Below are positions 53,601-64,000 of a stretch of 64,000 bases of DNA, one piece after another. Origin of the DNA: Numida meleagris. Lineage: Eukaryota > Chordata > Aves > Galliformes > Numididae. Under the pieces are notes generated by a model. It was not told where the DNA came from. It saw only the letters and a program-made list of their open reading frames with translations, and made no database searches. Where the stretch lies: assembly GCF_002078875.1 (NCBI RefSeq), contig NC_034414.1, forward strand, positions 26,012,637 through 26,076,636, read 5' to 3'. The position numbers were made by a program, and so were the translations under genes. How positions within the stretch are numbered: the stretch's first letter is position 1; each line of letters opens with the position of its first letter.

Positions 53601-56600
53601 TTAAATTACCTGTCTAAATAAAAGGTAGAAAAAGAAAGTCCTTGATGCAGGAGATCTATGCAAACTAGATTGACACTAGTTTCTGTGACAGAGCAATAGG
53701 AGAAATTACAGAAAGAGAAATTCCTCTGTTGCTATATGCATGTTATTATTAGAAAACTTAAAGATAAGCTGAGATTAGGTAGACTGCCACACATCTAACC
53801 TTACAATATAAACACCTGTAGACTTCAAGAAAACAAACTTTTCACTCCAGATTTAGCTCATGAAATAAAATGCTGAAGTACCTTCCTTTGCAGTGCTGCT
53901 ATTCCCATAAAGTCAATTTTTGTTTCATTTCCTCTTTGGTTTCCACAAATTTTGGTGGCTACACTTTCAGGACATTTGCTGTCAGCCACTGTTGATCAAC
54001 TTAAGCACCACAGAGAAGCACTACGCATTAGCCTTGATACGGGTAAGACTATGCCGCACAGAAAAAGCAACAGAAATTACCTCTCAAGAGCAGAAGTTCA
54101 TTTAGCTCTTCAGTTAAGACTCACCATTTCTCCAAATAGAACTCTACATCCAGCTCTTCATTATCCTTTAAAAATAGAAGTGTGACATGAGCGACCCTTA
54201 AACTTGAACACAATTGAGACAAACTTTCCCAAGAGATTAAGTTTTTCTCCTTTTACAGATTATGCCTTTTGTTGTTGTCGTTGCTCTTCTAAACATACTT
54301 CTCTTCCCAGGCATTTTTTATATTAAACATAGATATACGTGATCATGAGATAAATAAGCACTGGCTCTCAGATCCATTACTTCACTAATCAAAAAACACT
54401 TATCTGGCTCAAGTACCACTGCAGTTCTGCCTCTGAAAACAGAATTTTCAGGAGACTTTGTGTTTCCTCCCATTTATTTTTCTTCTTTACACCCCAGCTC
54501 ATTGCTGCCTTTCTTTTGTCTTGTATAGACTTTGACCCAGCGATCTTTCCCCCTGCCATAGCATGCAATGAATGGTTGACCAAGATCAGCTTTCAAAATA
54601 GTTAAGTAGAAGCCAAATTGAGCAATTCTCTTTCACTGAAGTTGCTGCTTCCAGTTCCACAATTACTGATCAAGTCTACCTTTTAAAAGTTCAGCAAATA
54701 ATGGGGACAAGGGTTTTAGTAAGACTCCATCTGTAATCACAAATCATTCAGAGGGCCTGTGACAACCTGCCAATTACAGGGGAATTGGAACTAGATGATC
54801 TTTAAGGTCCTTTCCAACCCAAGCTATTGTATGATTCTATGCAACTAACACCTCCCTGCTAACTATATACCAGTCTGCTTCTGATCATACAAACAGCATT
54901 GAAGCTAGATTTCTCAAGAAACCCTGTAATCTAGGCCTATTATAGCAATGTGTTTGAGGCAGTCTCAAGAGTTCAGACTGGTGGCATGACTTCAGTTAAG
55001 TGAAACAAGCTGTCATATTGCAAGGCCATAAACAAGCCCATAGGGACTGAGAGCAGCTGATAGGCACCTATGTCATCCTTATGAAGCAGAGATTAAATGT
55101 AACTGTACATAATTCTGTATATAAGCTTTTGAGTTATTAAATGCAGAAGTAACCTTTGAAACAATAAACTTAATTGCACAAACTGACGATGATCAAATAA
55201 GGTAGTCTGTAGCGATGACTGCAGACTGTAAATTCTGTACATTTTAAGCCCAGCTTGTGCCCCTTTTGCCTGTTAAGAAACAGTCAAAACCTTTAAAGGT
55301 GTTTCAGCATCTTCTGGAACATGGCAGCCATCCCAAGTTTTGTTTAGCTGGGCATCCTAAAGACTGTGGAACCCCCAATTTTTTTTTTTTTTTTTAAATA
55401 ACATCTCACATGGCAGTAAGACCATATATATTACCATCATTTGCTGATACATTTTCCCCTTCTGGCTTCTACAACAGACAGATAAACAAGCATGCACTGC
55501 CTCATTTCTGTAACATGAGCTGCGGCTATTCAGAGCTGACTGGGGAAGAGCTGCAGACTAACCTTTGGGTTCAGCTTGAAAGTGCGCAGCAGGGGCTGAC
55601 CCGGCTTCATGCCTCCTACATCGAAGACAATGGAAGTGAGTTCATCACTGATTAGGACATCCTTGTCATAGAGGGTTAATTCCAGAATGTTCTAAAACCA
55701 AACAGAAACAAACAGCCTTAAGTGAAGACAGAGAGCTATTTCCATGAACTTCAGTAGCTGTAAGCACTAGATATTTTATGCATTAATCAGTACCACTGCT
55801 CTTTTCCTTCTCTGAAGTGAATTCATCACTTCCAGCAGAACTTACAGAATAACTAAGCACAAAGCTTCTATTTGGCAGTGTTTATTTCCGAACAATGGCA
55901 TCACGCTAAAAACAATGTTTTAGAAAACTGTCTCCTTCCCTCTGTCATTAGAGTCTACTTTCAGAATCAGTGCTGACAGTCTGGAAGGTTTGTTCAGTGC
56001 TCCAGTACATCCTGCTCAGACAGCAGAAGTACTGTCTATACTAAGAGTTTGAGTGTTCCTGACCATAGGAATTCATTCCTAGTCTTGATAAATGAAGTAA
56101 GTGGCAGAGTGATTTGAACTTGGAGTCCTAAACAATAGTCAGTATAGGGTGAGCAGAGCTACAAGAAGACAACAGCTACAATGTGTAAGTAGAAGCAACC
56201 CTCAAAAAGTAAACTGCATTTATCAGGAAACTTCCATCAGCTTTCTCAGACATCGTCCTAGCTTCCCTTTCTTGAGTTGTATCACAAAGTCATTAAAGGC
56301 AAATTCTAGCTGCTATTTGCAGAAGACGGTGATTATCACTAGACAGATAATAAAGCTTTTGGTACCACTGAAGAGGACCATCACCTTATTCTTGCCTCTG
56401 CTTTTGAATGTAATGAAGATCCCCTGGTTTTGAATGAAGTATTAAAGCAAGCCTACACACAAATACAGACAGCCCAACCAGCTCCATCAAGTATGTTCCT
56501 TACCTTGACAGCACTGTGGATTCGATACTGGAATGTTTCGTTCCACTCTGGGTTATCAGAGTTGTCAACAACTTGAGTTCGGAAGACATGAGGAGATGCA

Positions 56601-59600
56601 GTGGGTAGTTTCAGCTCCACATAGCAGTCTGCCTTCGACACTAGAGCAGAAAGTTCAGAGACACATCAAAATTATGCTACTCAAACAAGTCCTTTCCCAT
56701 GAGCTTCTCACTTTCTAGACTGCATTGCATCACAAAAAAACGCGCAAAATTAAGATGGGACTTGTAGTGCAAATGCCGAGAAGCTCACAGCTTCAAATAG
56801 CAGTAAACTGAATGTTAGCTGTCAGTATTTTTCTTCCTGGTTCATCCAAACCATAAAGATTTTCATTTATTTTCAGAAAAGAAGTGTTGATACCAGGACC
56901 AAAGCAAAATCATTTCCTTGCTGTTGCAATCCCGTTAATTTAATGTGACCTATTAAAAACTTCCTTCTGTTAATTTGCCCTGAACTTACCCCATAAAATA
57001 CAACTTTATATACAATATACTGTGATATTATAATATTATACTTTTTAAAGTTTTGCTTTGCACCAAGAATCCAGTAGTGGTACCGTATCAAGGAACAATG
57101 CAGCTATAATAGAAAAGGAGTTAAGACATCTCCTTTAGGGCTATTCCATTTTCTGAGCTTTCCACAACTACTACCAGACCACATTATTTGTCTAGCTTCA
57201 GTCACATAACTACATTCTTTCAAAGAACCACAGAAAGATTGAGGTTGGGAGGGATCTTAGAAGTCATCTTTTCCATCCTCTGCTCAAGCAGGGGTCACTT
57301 TGACAAGATTTCCCAAGACAATCTACAATATTGAATACCCTAAAGGATGGAGATCTCAAAGCCTCTCTGTGTAACCTGTGCCAGTGCTCAGTCACTCTCT
57401 GTTACAAAAGAGAAGCTTTCCTTACGCTCAGATGGAGCACTACATGTTTGTTCATGCCCACTGCCTCTCATCCTGTCACTGGGAACCATTGAAGAGTCTT
57501 GTTCCGTCTTCTTAACACCCTCCTTTCAGATACTCGTACACAACAATAAGATCTGAGAATTCTGTTCCAGCTCTCAGACTTCCACAAGGGATAGATGCTC
57601 CAGTCCATTCGTAGTCTTAGTGGCCTTTCATTAGACTTCAGTATTTACATCTCTAACAGACAGTCCAGAATTGGACCCAAAACTCCACTGTGGCTTCACC
57701 AGTACTGAGTACAGTGGAAGGATCATGCCCCTTGACCTGCTGGCACCTCCTAACACAGCTAAGGATACCATCAGCCCTCTTAGTGGCAAGGGCACGATGC
57801 TGACGCCTGTTCAACTTGGTGTCCACCAGAACTCCCAGATTTTTTACTGTCAAGCTGCTTTCCAGCCAACTGACCCCCAAAACACATTGGTGACTGTGTC
57901 ATTCAGATGAATGACAGAATGATGTAAACAAAATAAAGACACATGAAAGACAACAATACTAATTAAAAAAAAACCCAACAATATTTGGAAGCTAGAATTT
58001 AAGTGTAAATTGCTTCTTCCAGGTGCTGGAAGACTGTTCAGCAGCAGAAAGGGTAACATTTCCCATTACCTGAGTGTTCAACTCAAGACAAAGAATGCTG
58101 AGTAGACCACAAACAGGTCATGTAAAAAAAAAAAAAAAGCAGGGAAGCAAAACGTTAGCAGGACTCACCCAATTTTGTTCCACAAAGCAACAGTGTTAAT
58201 CTGTAGCCTGGCCTCAGATCAAGCCTTTAAAATGTAACTAAGGCTTTACAATAGAAACCTTTGTGTAGACACCAACGTAATACAGTGTGTAGGTTAAAAG
58301 ATCCCGTAACAATAATACCTGTGTTACAGATGACTACTGAACAAAGAATCTATTTTCTTAATACCTTCACTAAATACTTACACAGATCCGTACCCTTGAT
58401 GTTTCTTGCTCTGAGGACTTTTACTGTTAGGTTGTAGTAAGGGTGCTTCTCCCACTGAAAAGACAGGAATAACAAGGCTCAGCATGTAACTCAATTACAA
58501 TACCTATTCTCTAACCACACTAATGACAATCTAGAAAAAAGGAGCAGAAGAGCCACACAAAAATAAACTATTAATGACTCAGTTTGGGAACATATGGAGT
58601 ATTTTTAGTGTCCTGGAGGAAGGCTACAGGAGGCTAGAAGGAAACTCAATTGCCTTTCAGCATGGCAATGAGTAATCTCCCCACTAACTTCAGAAAAGTC
58701 CCTGATTTAGGGTTTCCTCTAATTATAGGTCAATTTTTATTTATTTCATTAACTCATTCCTACTGAAAGATAAAACGAAACTGAAGCTCCTCAAATAATT
58801 TTAATAATGACTTGACTAGTTTGTTAAGAGAGCTTGCCACAGACGCATATACATGCTTGAGTAATAGCAGACATGGCAAGAATCTTAACAGCATTGTCTG
58901 AATATGTAGAAAGCACATGCTGTTAACAATAAGGAAGAAAGACACACTTCCTTGTAGAAACAAACTTCATAACAGCTTGAGCAAGAAAGAACAAACCTCA
59001 AATTCCTATCCATTCTGAATTGTTACTGGTATCAACACTTTAAAATGTGCAAATTACTTTACCAGCGTTGATCAAAATGTAATCCCTGTTCGGGAAAGCA
59101 TCCATATGGCTATTTTTGGTAGGTAGCATTAGTTTCTAAATGACCAGATGTGAGGAGGAATATAAACCTGTCTAAAACCCACAAGATCATGAAGGAGAAC
59201 TGGGTGAATGGCAGAGAAAGATGAAAGAAAATGGCTTGAAAGGATTTGGTGCAGAGACTGGACAAAAGCAATAGCGTAAGGATCATGAACAGAATGGGAT
59301 TCTGCCTTCTCTCCTTCAATTATGACATGAACCTGACCATAACAATAGCCAGCTAGAGAAATCTTTTCTATTCCTAAAATCTTTTCCACAAGTGGTCACT
59401 AGATTCACATTTATCTTTTTTTTTCCTACATGGTTAACTTGAGACCACAAAGTTTAATTTCAGATATGCTAAGCATTCATTGACAACTATATTCATTAGG
59501 ATCTTTGCTTAGAACAAAATGCTACAGAGCGTGAAATGTTATATAAAAAAATTAGCTTTTTTTATAATTAGGATATAAAAACAAAAATAAAGAATGAACC

Positions 59601-61801
59601 CCTAACTGTTAAACTGTTCTTGAATATTCCCCATCTAATAAATGGGATTGTACTGTATTTGTTAAGCAATCACGTACTTACGCACTTTCCCGTATTTCAT
59701 ATCACCTTAAGATATTTGGTAGCTTTTTCAAAACAGGGTTTGTGCAACACATAAAATCCAAAACCTACTTAGTACACTGAACTTGTTCGTACAGAGTGAC
59801 ATCCACTGTGAGCACCCAGGGTGACAGTTATATGCATAGCATAGCCTAAGATACTTCATAGTCAACAGCCAAATAAAACTTAGGCAAATAAACTCAAATT
59901 AAGTTGTTATTACCCTTAGAGATCTTTTATTTGCAACATCAACATGTTCAAGATGTTGCCTTCCCCCATTTCTATCTGGCAGTAAGATGTAACTTCACCT
60001 CTAATTTTATCCCAAGTTCTGCCTCTCAGATGCTTTTCCTTTATTTTCAAGCCTTTCCTAATCACATTTATCTATTCCCAATCACAGAGCAGTTTCTCAG
60101 GCAAAGCCTTCCCTCCCTTCTGCCTCCTCAAGCAATGGAAAGGACTACAGAAATGAATACAAGATTCCATAGGTTATTCTCACTGTCTCCCTAGAGGAGC
60201 TACAATTCTTCAGGTTGTTGAGAGGCAAAGTTACATGATTACATCCTCACCGCTGCCAATGCAACCTTCACTCATGTAGCTTATAACCTAGAATTCAGAC
60301 ATTAACAGCTGAGGAAGCACAGAACACCACGAAGATAGCACACGGCTTGTTTTACTGCACACCATCTGTCAACATAGTCACAAGTTCAGAAGTCCCTTCC
60401 AAAGGTCTCTAACAACCATTTATTTGCAGCCAGCAATTACGTCGCTGGGGATACATTTCCCTCACTTGGATCATAATTTAAAGGCATATAATACAACAGA
60501 CACCTACAACCCTGATAGCAGAGGTTTGGGAGCACAGTATGCCAGAACCTCCTGTTTCATCTTTTATAATTATGTTTTAGCTAAGGCGTAGCAACACTAT
60601 AACATACCATAAGCTGAGCTTACAGAGTAATGAAGCATGAGCATTGGATATGCTCTATCCAAAGAAGTCTGGGAAAAGATAGGCAAGAAATGTATGTAGG
60701 AATTCAATGACAACTACAATTCTGTCTACATCAGCAGAGATGACAATGTTCCTATGCATGTGACACATGTAAGCAGCCAATTTCTAAACTCTGCAAAATT
60801 TCTTAAAGAGATTTAATTATACTGAAATCTCCACAGCCAAATGCTGATCTACTTCTCTCCCCCTTGCTCACTGACTGTAAAATAGCCAATACTTTTTATC
60901 TTTTTAACCTATCAGCCAATACAACTTTGCTTTTTTGCAACTAAAGAAATAACACACCTCAAGTTAGCAACAATCATTACCATTACAAAGTAAATGGCAT
61001 ACAGTGGCATACAGGCAGAAAGCCATCCTATAACATTCAATGGTCACCTCAATTTTAAGTTCTAGATTTATGGTAAGAGAGGCAGGTAACAAAATGACAG
61101 ATCAGATTGTCTAGGCAAAGGCTCCTTCTCAAACAGGTGAGCGCAATTCAAAATTGAGGTTATTAGGCATTCCAACTTATACAATAGAATGATAAATATA
61201 AATCAGTTGAAGGACAAACACATTGTGACCACTTATCTAATGTGGTTGTACTGCATTATGAATGGATGGTTTTAGTCATTGTTAATTCTTGTCTACTTTA
61301 AAGTATAAAGCCCTGTGGGATAAGGTAGACAATAAAAAGGAAGGGAACAGCAATTAAGGATATTTCACAAGGAAACACGTAAGCACCATTTAATCTCTAC
61401 TGATGAGAAGCCTGAGATGCTGGAGTTTCCCCCTGCTAAGTATCACCACATGCTCTCCAGAAACTAAGGAACCAAGAGATCAATGTCTGCACTGTCTCAC
61501 TCAGCACACAAACTTAGCAAAAATTTGGAATCTATATTAGCATTATAGTCAGCGAAAACTTTTCCCCAGTTATAAGTTTTTTAATTGATCACTACAAGAC
61601 TAGTTTCCTACATGCGCAGTAACAGTAAGTCACTGCCAAACAGGTAACTAAGGAATACTGTCTTAAAGGCAGTGCTACAACTTGTCTTACCCGACAGTGG
61701 TAAAATCCACTCTCCTTTCTCTCCTTTCTTTGGAAAAGTACTGCTGCCAGAAAAGGCAGCACTCTGGGTGGAAGTGAGCCTCGCAACACCTCGTGGAACA
61801 T
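41445..61801 (-). CDS. PLA2G4F: PLA2G4F, cytosolic phospholipase A2 zeta
   Basis: Complete spliced CDS, exons in transcription order: 61691-61801 (ATG), 58382-58454, 56504-56640, 55563-55691, 54125-54165, 53496-53538, 52237-52303, 51760-51929, 51387-51500, 50889-50926, 49963-50098, 49147-49283, 47787-48009, 47123-47237, 46223-46360, 44302-44409, 43243-43437, 42758-42924, 41857-42043, 41445-41674 (stop TGA). All are GT-AG with matching phases, and the join is 2559 nt, 852 residues. Residues about 45-150 are a C2 domain and about 309-852 the catalytic domain, with oxyanion GSGGGMR (361-367), nucleophile S395 in GISGS and catalytic D680 in VDGGF. It should hydrolyse membrane glycerophospholipids with calcium-dependent docking. 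PLA2G4F is chosen over E or D by [36 protein letters not shown], the [13 protein letters not shown] exon and the N-terminus. Confidence 0.94.
42585..42730 (+). mobile_element. CR1 LINE 3' fragment beside PLA2G4F exon 18
   Basis: AAGGCCAGGCTGGATGTGGCT, then GGGCAGCCTGGTCTAGTAG, then a TTCTATGATTCTACGACTC tail. It sits antisense in the intron and ends about 28 bases from the exon at 42758-42924, a few dozen bases inside its 5' splice site. Confidence 0.88.
42758..42924 (-). other. PLA2G4F: PLA2G4F catalytic-Asp exon
   Basis: Encodes [15 protein letters not shown], then [16 protein letters not shown], then [19 protein letters not shown]680 in VDGGF is the catalytic Asp. The reading frame stays open upstream of the acceptor to 43027, but the 42924 boundary is set by homology and by phase. 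The CAG further upstream, near 43008, would shift the frame. Confidence 0.9.
49147..49283 (-). other. PLA2G4F: PLA2G4F nucleophile-elbow and oxyanion-hole exon
   Basis: Encodes [18 protein letters not shown] and ends [10 protein letters not shown]. The glycine-rich oxyanion loop, Arg367 and Ser395 in GISGS all match the active-family consensus, so this copy should be catalytically competent. It is a direct contrast with the altered equivalent exon at 17591-17727. Confidence 0.92.
53287..53310. repeat. CAA/CAC trinucleotide repeat
   Basis: Four to five CAA units followed by about four CAC units in a PLA2G4F intron. Confidence 0.8.
54748..54841 (+). mobile_element. CR1 LINE 3' tail
   Basis: GAACTAGATGATCTTTAAGG, then TCCTTTCCAACCCAAGC, then TATTGTATGATTCTATG. 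A short truncated copy in a PLA2G4F intron. Confidence 0.8.
55563..58454 (-). other. PLA2G4F: PLA2G4F C2 domain exons
   Basis: Exons 58382-58454, 56504-56640 and 55563-55691 encode [43 protein letters not shown] and [17 protein letters not shown]. Probable calcium ligands are D66, D90 or N91, and D116/D118. This is a full-length C2 with acidic loop residues present, consistent with calcium-triggered membrane binding. Confidence 0.88.
57224..57908 (-). mobile_element. CR1 LINE fragment, diverged, with reverse-transcriptase remnant
   Basis: The minus-strand open frame 57653-57880 reads [14 protein letters not shown] and KRADGILSC, from the CR1 reverse-transcriptase C-terminus. The rest follows a CR1 3' UTR in reverse complement (GTAACCTGTGCCAGTGCTCA, CCATCCTCTGCTCAAGCAGG). 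It is an older and longer copy, about 680 bases, in a PLA2G4F intron. Confidence 0.82.
58455..61690. other. PLA2G4F first intron
   Basis: A 3.2 kb intron between the N-terminal exon and the first C2 exon. No repeat or conserved coding segment was recognised. It is AT-rich, with scattered short open frames only. Confidence 0.6.
61691..61801 (-). other. PLA2G4F: PLA2G4F first coding exon
   Basis: Open exon of 37 codons from ATG at 61799-61801 to donor GTAAGA. It encodes [17 protein letters not shown], which resembles the remembered start of mammalian PLA2G4F (LPLLGAVLLQKREK), and it joins in phase 0 to [13 protein letters not shown] in 58382-58454. The initiator context is weak (C at -3, T at +4). 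Fusing this exon brings the protein to 852 residues, close to the mammalian length. The hydrophobic LPFLAAVLF run is short and is followed by basic residues, so it is not a clear signal peptide. Confidence 0.8.
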
Positions 61802-64000
61802 GGGAAAAAAAAAATGGCACGTTGTCTCAGTAGAAAACCTGAGAAAAAAAACTGCAAAGGAACCCCCAGACGCCTGGCTGCTAAGAGTTGCTTACTACAG
61901 GCTTGGTCTGAAGTTTCGCGCAGGACCGGGCTTCATTCCAGCTGCGAAGCAGAGGCGTGGCCTGCACTTGCCAAACAGCCCCGTTCAAAGAGTCACTGGC
62001 AGGTTTTTCAAATACTGGTGAAAGAAAGCAGCAAAGCAACACCGGACAGGGATGTTCTGGCTAGGAAGATGTGATTAGGCTGCAACCTCAAAGCTCCCAT
62101 TCCAGATTTTCTTTCAGAGTTCCAGTGATCTTATTTAGGACTTGTGCGGGAATTTGGAAAGAGTTTGAAGCAGCCCATGATTAAAGAGTATTTTTAAATA
62201 GAAAGAAATTCCACTCTCGCAAGCCTTGAATTTGTAATTGACTGTGGCTGTTCAGAGCCATTTCAGAGAGCCCTGAAGGGAGACACTATGATTTGGTCTG
62301 TATTCAGATGCATCAGAGAACAATAATCTAACATCACATCTAACCCTGCACTCTGTGAGCAGGCTGTGCAAGTCCCCCCCCTTTATTCTCCTTTCCACAT
62401 AGCACTACCTCGATCCTTCCACTGAAGTTTCTTGAAAAACTGTACAATGGATGAGGTCCCAGATCTATTGTGTTTTCAGAAATATCTTAGTAGAAACTGT
62501 TTGCTGGAAGTGACGAGGTTTTCAACAGCTGCTGGCAGCTAGCTCATGCGCAGGCTTTTATTGGAGCATAAACTGAAGCATGAGACAAAAAACTTAAGTG
62601 CTTCAGTGGTTAGATAGTAGTATCAGACATGTGAAAGCCAGCAGTGTAGCGTGTCACCAATGCAGACAGACATGAGAACGTGACACATTCCTAGCAAGAT
62701 CCCATTAATTAATCATTTCCTGTTGTTAGTATCAGTCACTAGATTAGAACTTAAGAAAATTAATAAAGCATAGGCATTGGTATTTGGAGTTCAGACAAGT
62801 CAGTACTAGTCAGTGAATTCATAGACTTACAGGCAAAAAAGCAAATACAGTACCAGTGCAGAACAGCCAGTGATCCAGTGATCGTGATGTATTAAACACT
62901 ATGGTAAACACATATGAAAAAGTGCTCTCTTTACACTTCTCCTTACCATTGCACCAAAAGTTAAGAGGTATGTTCTGTTTTATTCATTAAAAAAAAGCAG
63001 AATCATAAGCATTATTTATGTAATATAGCTCACGACTGTAAATTACAGGAAAATTGAGGCAACATGTTTTATTTTGTGAGTGCCCAGTTGCATTTAAGTC
63101 AAGCTTACCTGCCTTTTCCTGAAGTTCTTTGCCATCTTCCAATGAAATCTCAGTACAGGAATCTTATGTTTATAGAATTTCTCTTGAATTTTTTCTCTCA
63201 AGAAAACCTGAAAGCTTTTTAAAACATATAAATGAGAACTATTTCAAAGTCATAGATCCATGCATTAAGTGTTAACAGCTTTAGCTATACATAGACACTG
63301 TTGACAGCCAGCTTAATCTTTAAAGAACTGCTTACTTCTGTCCATTCCTATGAAACTAAGAAAACAAACAAGGAAAATGACATCAAAACATGAGATGAGA
63401 AAGACGGTCTCACACAGGTAACTTCATTTCTGCGGAGATTAGTATCACTATAGTAGTCAAGACAATGCATATCTACGTTTCATTCAGTTAATTTTCTGTC
63501 AGCAAGTATGAACAAATAACACCATTGCTAACAGTATTATATAGTACTTAAGATATGCATAAATACTGCAGATAAGCCCTTTATCAAGACTCCAACGGAT
63601 GCTCTCAAAGTTTTTTATTGATTGATTGCTCTTTATTTGTTGTTACTGTTGTTGTTCTCTTTTCCCCCCACAGTTCAACTGTCAGAGACAAAGACTCTTC
63701 CCCAGAGCCAATATCTCCCATTTCTGTAGAACAGGAAAATGAGCATGTACGTTTAATTTCCAATACTATAGTAGTCTGACCTAAAAAAGTCAAGCAACTG
63801 TAAATCTGTGAACCTAAATATTTCCTGACTTCATCACAGTGTTTAATCACCTTTCCCCGAAACAAAATATCACCACTCAAAAAAAAAAAACCACATCAGT
63901 GATTATAGTATTCACTAGTAAATACGTATTTAATTGTATAAGACTTTCAAAAACATTATTCAAAGGATACAAAATTGTTTTTAGTAGGATTTTGAGAACA
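61802..64000 (-). promoter_or_regulatory. 5' flank of PLA2G4F with putative 5' UTR and promoter
   Basis: No supported gene. The first few hundred bases upstream of the PLA2G4F ATG (61850-62000) are richer in G+C and CpG than their surroundings, with GTTTCGCGC and ACCGGG motifs, as expected of a 5' UTR or proximal promoter. A TATA-like TATTTAAAAA lies on the minus strand at 62191-62200. A CCAAT box (62560-62564) and an NRF1-like half site TGCGCATG (62545-62552) lie further upstream. All are single-motif matches. Beyond 62.6 kb I see only AT-rich non-coding sequence. Confidence 0.3.

Noticed and set aside
61793..62074. Plus-strand open frames opposite the PLA2G4F first exon and 5' flank
   Set aside because: Low-complexity lysine-rich start from an A run, no known domain, and the strand opposite a well-supported exon and promoter region.
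63109..63135. Alternative PLA2G4F start exon MAKNFRKRQ, open upstream to at least 63207
   Set aside because: It splices in phase 0 and has a good start context, but it is far less like the known PLA2G4F N-terminus than exon 61691-61801. Kept only as a possible alternative first exon.
63605..63880. Minus-strand open frame of 91 codons near the right edge
   Set aside because: No recognisable domain, and a repetitive threonine/lysine end from a low-complexity stretch. Probably chance.
1..64000. Bacterial-style features, CRISPR arrays, tRNA or rRNA genes
   Set aside because: None seen. Direct repeats are CR1 tails or microsatellites, and the gene structure is plainly eukaryotic.

Overview
The window is vertebrate nuclear DNA from a bird, most likely a galliform such as chicken. 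The signs are AT-rich introns, GT-AG exons, many CR1 LINE fragments (several with the ATTCTATG-type tail), an old avian-type solo LTR and a Galluhop-like mariner relic. There is no prokaryotic architecture. No tRNA, rRNA, CRISPR array or operon was seen.

Two protein-coding genes were recognised, both on the minus strand, both in the group IV cytosolic phospholipase A2 family, in tandem. The lower one (CDS 11533-29123, first coding exon not found) is a PLA2G4E-type gene. I assembled 19 coding exons that join in frame without a stop, giving 801 residues from the second coding exon to the C-terminus. The upper one (CDS 41445-61801) is PLA2G4F. Twenty coding exons join in frame into 852 residues, close to the mammalian length of about 849. 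The two genes share almost the same exon lengths and intron phases, so they are ancient tandem duplicates.

Both proteins have an N-terminal C2 domain followed by a cPLA2 catalytic domain. The PLA2G4F copy keeps the oxyanion run GSGGG, the nucleophile elbow GISGS and the catalytic DGG. The PLA2G4E copy keeps the nucleophilic Ser, the oxyanion Arg and the catalytic Asp, but has AGG in place of GGG and GLSAT in place of the usual GLSG(S/A). This is the most interesting feature of the window.

Layout: 1-11532 is non-coding sequence downstream of PLA2G4E with two CR1 fragments. 11533-29123 is PLA2G4E with CR1-rich introns. 29124-41444 lies between the two recognised coding parts and holds the LTR, the mariner relic and probably the missing first exon and promoter of PLA2G4E. 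41445-61801 is PLA2G4F. 61802-64000 is its 5' flank. The minus-strand order E then F matches the mammalian PLA2G4E-PLA2G4D-PLA2G4F cluster, but no PLA2G4D was found between them. Family comparisons rest on remembered mammalian sequences, not on a database search.
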